A stretch of DNA of 7,100 nt, taken from the NCBI GenBank assembly GCA_937890045.1, contig CALBXV010000168.1:1-7100 (forward strand). The letters run 5' to 3'. This DNA comes from an uncultured archaeon (GTDB taxonomy: Archaea > Thermoproteota > Nitrososphaeria > Nitrososphaerales > CALBXV01). Position numbers and translations under genes: made by a program. Positions 4,870-7,100 of the stretch are shown piece after piece. The notes below the pieces were generated by a model, which was not told the DNA's origin, ran no database searches, and worked only from the letters and a program-made list of their open reading frames with translations. Positions within the stretch are counted from its first letter, which is position 1, and each line of letters starts with the position of its first letter.

Positions 4870-5054
4870 TTATCTGCCTCAGTAGGTTCTGGTGCTGGTG
4901 CATTTTGTGTTGGTAATTCATAGTTGAAAGATGTTTTAAAATCTTCAATTGCTTTAAAAGATTTGTCTTTCAAAATTTTGGTAATACCATCTCTAGCTTT
5001 ATTTAATTTTTTATTAATAATATCTTTTAATACAGAACTTTTAATATCAGTCAT
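4866..5054 (-). CDS. Small helical protein of unknown function between portal and protease genes
   Basis: A 62-residue protein without a family I can name. Residues 1-43 (for example LKDIINKKLNKARDGITKIL, 9-28) are lysine-rich and look like one or two amphipathic helices ending in AIEDFKTSF. Residues 47-62 are a short Pro/Ala/Glu tail (LPTQNAPAPEPTEADK). It sits where T4 has the small core gene 67, and the helix pattern is loosely like the N-terminal part of that protein, but the long acidic tail of T4 gp67 is missing, so I do not assign it. AAAGGA lies seven bases before the ATG. The gene overlaps the upstream gene by 8 bases and the downstream gene by 4 (ATGA), so it is translated as part of a coupled series. 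Confidence 0.7.
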   Translation of the reverse strand: MTDIKSSVLKDIINKKLNKARDGITKILKDKSFKAIEDFKTSFNYELPTQNAPAPEPTEADK

Positions 5055-5280
5055 TGTTAATCCTTTCTTTCATTACATTTTTAATAGATTCAATTAATAA
5101 ATTGTCTGTAATAGTACCTTCTTTAATCAACTCTTTAATTTGTTTTTCACCATCTTCAACGATATTGATTTCTTTTAATAGTGTATCTTTCATTCTATTT
5201 TCTTTATAGTTTTCAAGAAAACTTTTAGTCTTTATTTTAAGAATAGATTTCATGGTAGTTTGTGATTTAGAATTCTTCAT
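5047..5280 (-). CDS. Small charged protein of unknown function following the portal gene
   Basis: A 77-residue protein rich in Lys, Glu, Ile and Asn. It has a basic N-terminal third (MKNSKSQTTMKSILKIKTKS) and a helical rest with several Ile/Leu-x-Glu triplets (LKE 35-37, IKE 48-50 and 52-54, LIE 62-64) that would fit cleavage by gp21. I do not recognise a family. The start is uncertain: in-frame ATGs occur at 5298, 5286, 5280 and 5253. I chose 5280 because GGGAG stands six bases upstream, whereas 5253 has no ribosome site and 5298 would embed 32 bases in the portal gene. With this start it overlaps the portal stop by 14 bases. The very low GC content and overlap with both neighbours are typical of the small accessory core genes in this interval. 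Confidence 0.65.
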   Translation of the reverse strand: MKNSKSQTTMKSILKIKTKSFLENYKENRMKDTLLKEINIVEDGEKQIKELIKEGTITDNLLIESIKNVMKERINND

Positions 5281-6790
5281 CTTCATCTCCCATATCATCC
5301 TCTTCCTCTTCTGGTTTTTCTGCGGCTATTTGTTTATCAATTTTTCTAATCTGCTCATCACTTTGTTGTAATATATTCTTACGCAGATACTCTGATGAAA
5401 TGTATTTACCAACATACTCCTCAGCCATTGAAACTAACTCAAAACGATCCCTCATTATCTCAGAGTTCTTTAACTCCATGAAGTGTGAATCTTTTGCCCA
5501 GACATATTCAATGCGATCTCTAATAGACGCCCAATCTTCTTCTTTAATAATACCTTTAAGAATCAATTGAACTCTTAGTAAATCACAAAAAAGATAAGAA
5601 AATTTATGTCGTAATCGTGAAACAAACTTTCCAAACTTTACTTCATCTCTTGTAATCTCAGAAGCTCTTCCAAGATTAAACGATGTTGAATCAGCACCCT
5701 CAATTCTTGAGATTGGAACATTCAACGACTTATACAACTTCTTTCTAAAATATTCTATGTCATCTGTTTCACCAAGATTCTGTCCACCCGGTAATGTACT
5801 GATTTCAGTACCACGACCACCTTCTCGTCTTGGCAACCAGAAATCTTCCAACATAGAAAGATGTTTTCGTTGATCTTCTACTTCTCCCGATGAAGCATTA
5901 TAAATCATTTTCTGTTTATACCGATTCATTACTTGTTGTAAGTACTGCTCGGCTTTCAACTTCGGAAGATTACCAACATCAATATAAAATATTCTTCGTT
6001 CAGGAGCTCTTGCTAACCTATAGATTACTAGAGCATCCTCAATCATTCGTAATTGATTAAATGGTTTAATTGCTTTATACAAATAACCAATAACAATTTG
6101 TTTTGCTGTATCAATTAATCCTGAGTGAACATATGAAATTGCATCGGGAGCAACACGAATAGTCTCTTGTCCCGGCATACCCTGATGAAATGTACTAGTT
6201 GTCATTGAGTCCGGAGTATAAACATAATACTCAAGAATATTCTTAATAATTTCTACACCACCCGGACCAGTTTTTTCTTTTTCAACTTCACGGACTTTAC
6301 TGATATTTAATGGGTCGATTGGAATCAATTCTTTAATTCCATCTTTAGGTCTACTCTTATCAACAACTATATGGTGATACAATCTTGCATCTATGTACCA
6401 CTTTCTAAACAAGTCTGTACCGTTATGATTAAAATCTAACAAGTCCAGAATTGTAGAGAACTCTGAGTGTATTTTATCTTTAATACTATCAGTATAATTT
6501 AACTGATTTAAATCGAGTGCTACTACTGGTTTTCCTTCTTCGTGAATTACTGCGTCATTTATTACATCTTCAACAGCTCCATCCACTTCTTGAGAAAAAC
6601 TCATCTCACGATATTTTTGAACTAAAACCTTTTCATCTTTTGCATCAACATCTTGATTAAGATAATGACCCATGATACCACCACCATCAACAACGGTAGT
6701 TGCACCATCAGTATTTTCTGGTGTTACAAAAGTTTTTTGTTTTTTTTCTTTTTTAGATTTTATTTCAAAACCAAATAATTCAATAGCCAT
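5267..6790 (-). CDS. 20: Portal vertex protein (T4 gp20 family)
   Basis: A 507-residue portal subunit (T4: 524). It forms the dodecameric ring at one head vertex, nucleates prohead assembly, docks the terminase and later joins head to tail. Highly conserved gp20 blocks are present in order: KAIKPFNQLRMIEDALVIYR (239-258), APERRIFYIDVGNLPKLKAE (262-281), MLEDFWLPRREGGRGTEI (313-330), TLPGGQNLG (332-340), IEYFRKKLYKSLNVPISRIE (345-364) and FNLGRASEITRDEVKFGKFV (371-390). These include the stretch widely used as an environmental marker for marine T4-like phages. The N-terminal 60 residues are polar and variable, and the C-terminus is a short acidic tail (EEEEDDMGDEDEEF, 494-507). The start has AAGGA eight bases upstream. 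A strong hairpin separates it from the tail tube gene, and the following small gene overlaps its stop. Confidence 0.97.
   Translation of the reverse strand: MAIELFGFEIKSKKEKKQKTFVTPENTDGATTVVDGGGIMGHYLNQDVDAKDEKVLVQKYREMSFSQEVDGAVEDVINDAVIHEEGKPVVALDLNQLNYTDSIKDKIHSEFSTILDLLDFNHNGTDLFRKWYIDARLYHHIVVDKSRPKDGIKELIPIDPLNISKVREVEKEKTGPGGVEIIKNILEYYVYTPDSMTTSTFHQGMPGQETIRVAPDAISYVHSGLIDTAKQIVIGYLYKAIKPFNQLRMIEDALVIYRLARAPERRIFYIDVGNLPKLKAEQYLQQVMNRYKQKMIYNASSGEVEDQRKHLSMLEDFWLPRREGGRGTEISTLPGGQNLGETDDIEYFRKKLYKSLNVPISRIEGADSTSFNLGRASEITRDEVKFGKFVSRLRHKFSYLFCDLLRVQLILKGIIKEEDWASIRDRIEYVWAKDSHFMELKNSEIMRDRFELVSMAEEYVGKYISSEYLRKNILQQSDEQIRKIDKQIAAEKPEEEEDDMGDEDEEF
5287..5291 (-). promoter_or_regulatory. 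Ribosome binding site inside the end of the portal gene
   Basis: Minus-strand GGGAG is six bases before the ATG at 5280 and lies within codons for the acidic portal C-terminus (MGDEDEEF). It favours 5280 over the other in-frame starts of the next gene. Confidence 0.5.
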
Positions 6791-6820
6791 AAAAAGTTTC
6801 CTTGTTTTTTTTCATAATAT

Positions 6821-6852
6821 CAAGAGGAGTGGGGGTTAACCCACTCCTCTTG
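6821..6852. terminator. Perfect 13-bp hairpin between tail tube and portal genes, probable terminator
   Basis: CAAGAGGAGTGGG (6821-6833) and CCCACTCCTCTTG (6840-6852) are exact inverted repeats around a 6-base loop. The stem starts 16 bases after the tail tube stop, as a gene-19 terminator would. However, on the minus strand it is followed by ATATTATGAAAAAA, without a proper U-tract, while on the plus strand it is followed by TTTATTCAGTTTTTA. It may stop plus-strand antisense transcription, or serve mainly as an mRNA-end or processing structure for gene 19. Confidence 0.65.
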
Positions 6853-6867
6853 TTTATTCAGTTTTTA

Positions 6868-7100
6868 TCAAACACCAATAATGGCTCGTAACTTACCAAT
6901 CTTAGCATCAATACCACCACCGGTAACACCATTCTTATCTCCTCGAATATGCCAAGAAAGAGAATCTTCACCACTCATGGTCGCATTTGCACCAGTATTT
7001 CTAGTTACCCAATAATTTACTGCGAATGTTACTGAGTATTCTTCGACAGCATCATTGGAATCCCACGCAAGATCAATCGCTGCAACTTCAGTAGGCATAA
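6868..7100 (-). CDS. 19: Tail tube protein (T4 gp19 family), C-terminal part, cut by right window edge
   Basis: The last 76 codons plus two bases of a gene entering from the right edge. The ATG at 7098 is an internal methionine: the segment MPTEVAAIDLAWDSNDAVEE followed by YSVTFAVNYWV aligns with the T4 gp19 end (LWPTNVGELQLDWDSNNEIQ, then TFEVTLALDYWE), so the true start is outside the window. gp19 polymerises into the rigid inner tail tube through which DNA passes. T4 gp19 stops right after this YW motif; here 45 further residues follow, Gly-rich in the middle (RGDKNGVTGGGIDAK) and ending in KLRAIIGV. The stop is followed by the intergenic hairpin. Confidence 0.9.
   Translation of the reverse strand, partial: MPTEVAAIDLAWDSNDAVEEYSVTFAVNYWVTRNTGANATMSGEDSLSWHIRGDKNGVTGGGIDAKIGKLRAIIGV

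Noticed and set aside
6940..6950. RGD tripeptide in the tail tube C-terminal extension as an adhesion motif
   Set aside because: A single tripeptide in a phage tail tube protein is most likely chance; nothing else suggests binding to eukaryotic receptors.
1..7100. tRNA genes, CRISPR arrays, insertion sequences or attachment sites
   Set aside because: Reading both strands I saw no tRNA-like cloverleaf, no regularly spaced repeats with unique spacers, and no transposase or integrase; nearly the whole window is occupied by phage genes with gaps under 100 bases.

Overview
This window is a stretch of the late structural gene cluster of a T4-like tailed phage (contractile-tail myovirus). Every gene I can support lies on the minus strand, so the transcription order runs from the right edge to the left. 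The order tail tube (gp19), portal (gp20), small core-type genes, prohead protease (gp21), scaffold (gp22), major capsid protein (gp23) is the T4 head-gene order, and the recognisable proteins align by eye with T4 along most of their length. The relatively short gp23 without a T4-size insertion region, the gp20 signature block used as an environmental marker, and the AT-rich composition point to a marine 'exo-T-even' relative of cyanophages and pelagiphages rather than to a coliphage. No photosynthesis gene, tRNA, integrase or CRISPR is visible, and the host cannot be identified from this window.

Layout in transcription order: the C-terminal part of the tail tube gene (7100-6868, running off the right edge); a perfect 13-bp hairpin (6852-6821); the portal gene (6790-5267); four small, tightly overlapping genes (5280-5047, 5054-4866, 4869-4330, 4343-3975) occupying the place of T4 genes 67 and 68; the prohead protease gene (3978-3340); an exact T4-type late promoter box TATAAATA (3336-3329); the scaffold gene (3294-2197), whose product has a long acidic N-terminal extension; the major capsid gene (2118-832); a tandem repeat/hairpin and then a strong intrinsic terminator (788-751); and a two-gene unit for exported proteins: a SoxS-like thioredoxin-fold protein with a CGYC motif and a C-terminal Cys-containing module (738-151), and the N-terminal part of a second exported protein (139-1) running off the left edge.

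The head genes work together. The portal nucleates prohead assembly, gp22 and the small core proteins form the internal scaffold on which gp23 polymerises, and gp21 then cleaves scaffold and gp23 (predicted cut after Glu50) so the head can expand and take DNA. The least ordinary parts are the exported redox unit placed directly behind the capsid gene, and the four-gene portal-protease interval. That interval includes a protein with four exact 11-residue repeats and a Cys/His cluster, and a very basic small protein. Three gene starts were set downstream of the longest possible ATG on the basis of ribosome binding sites (738, 4343, 5280).
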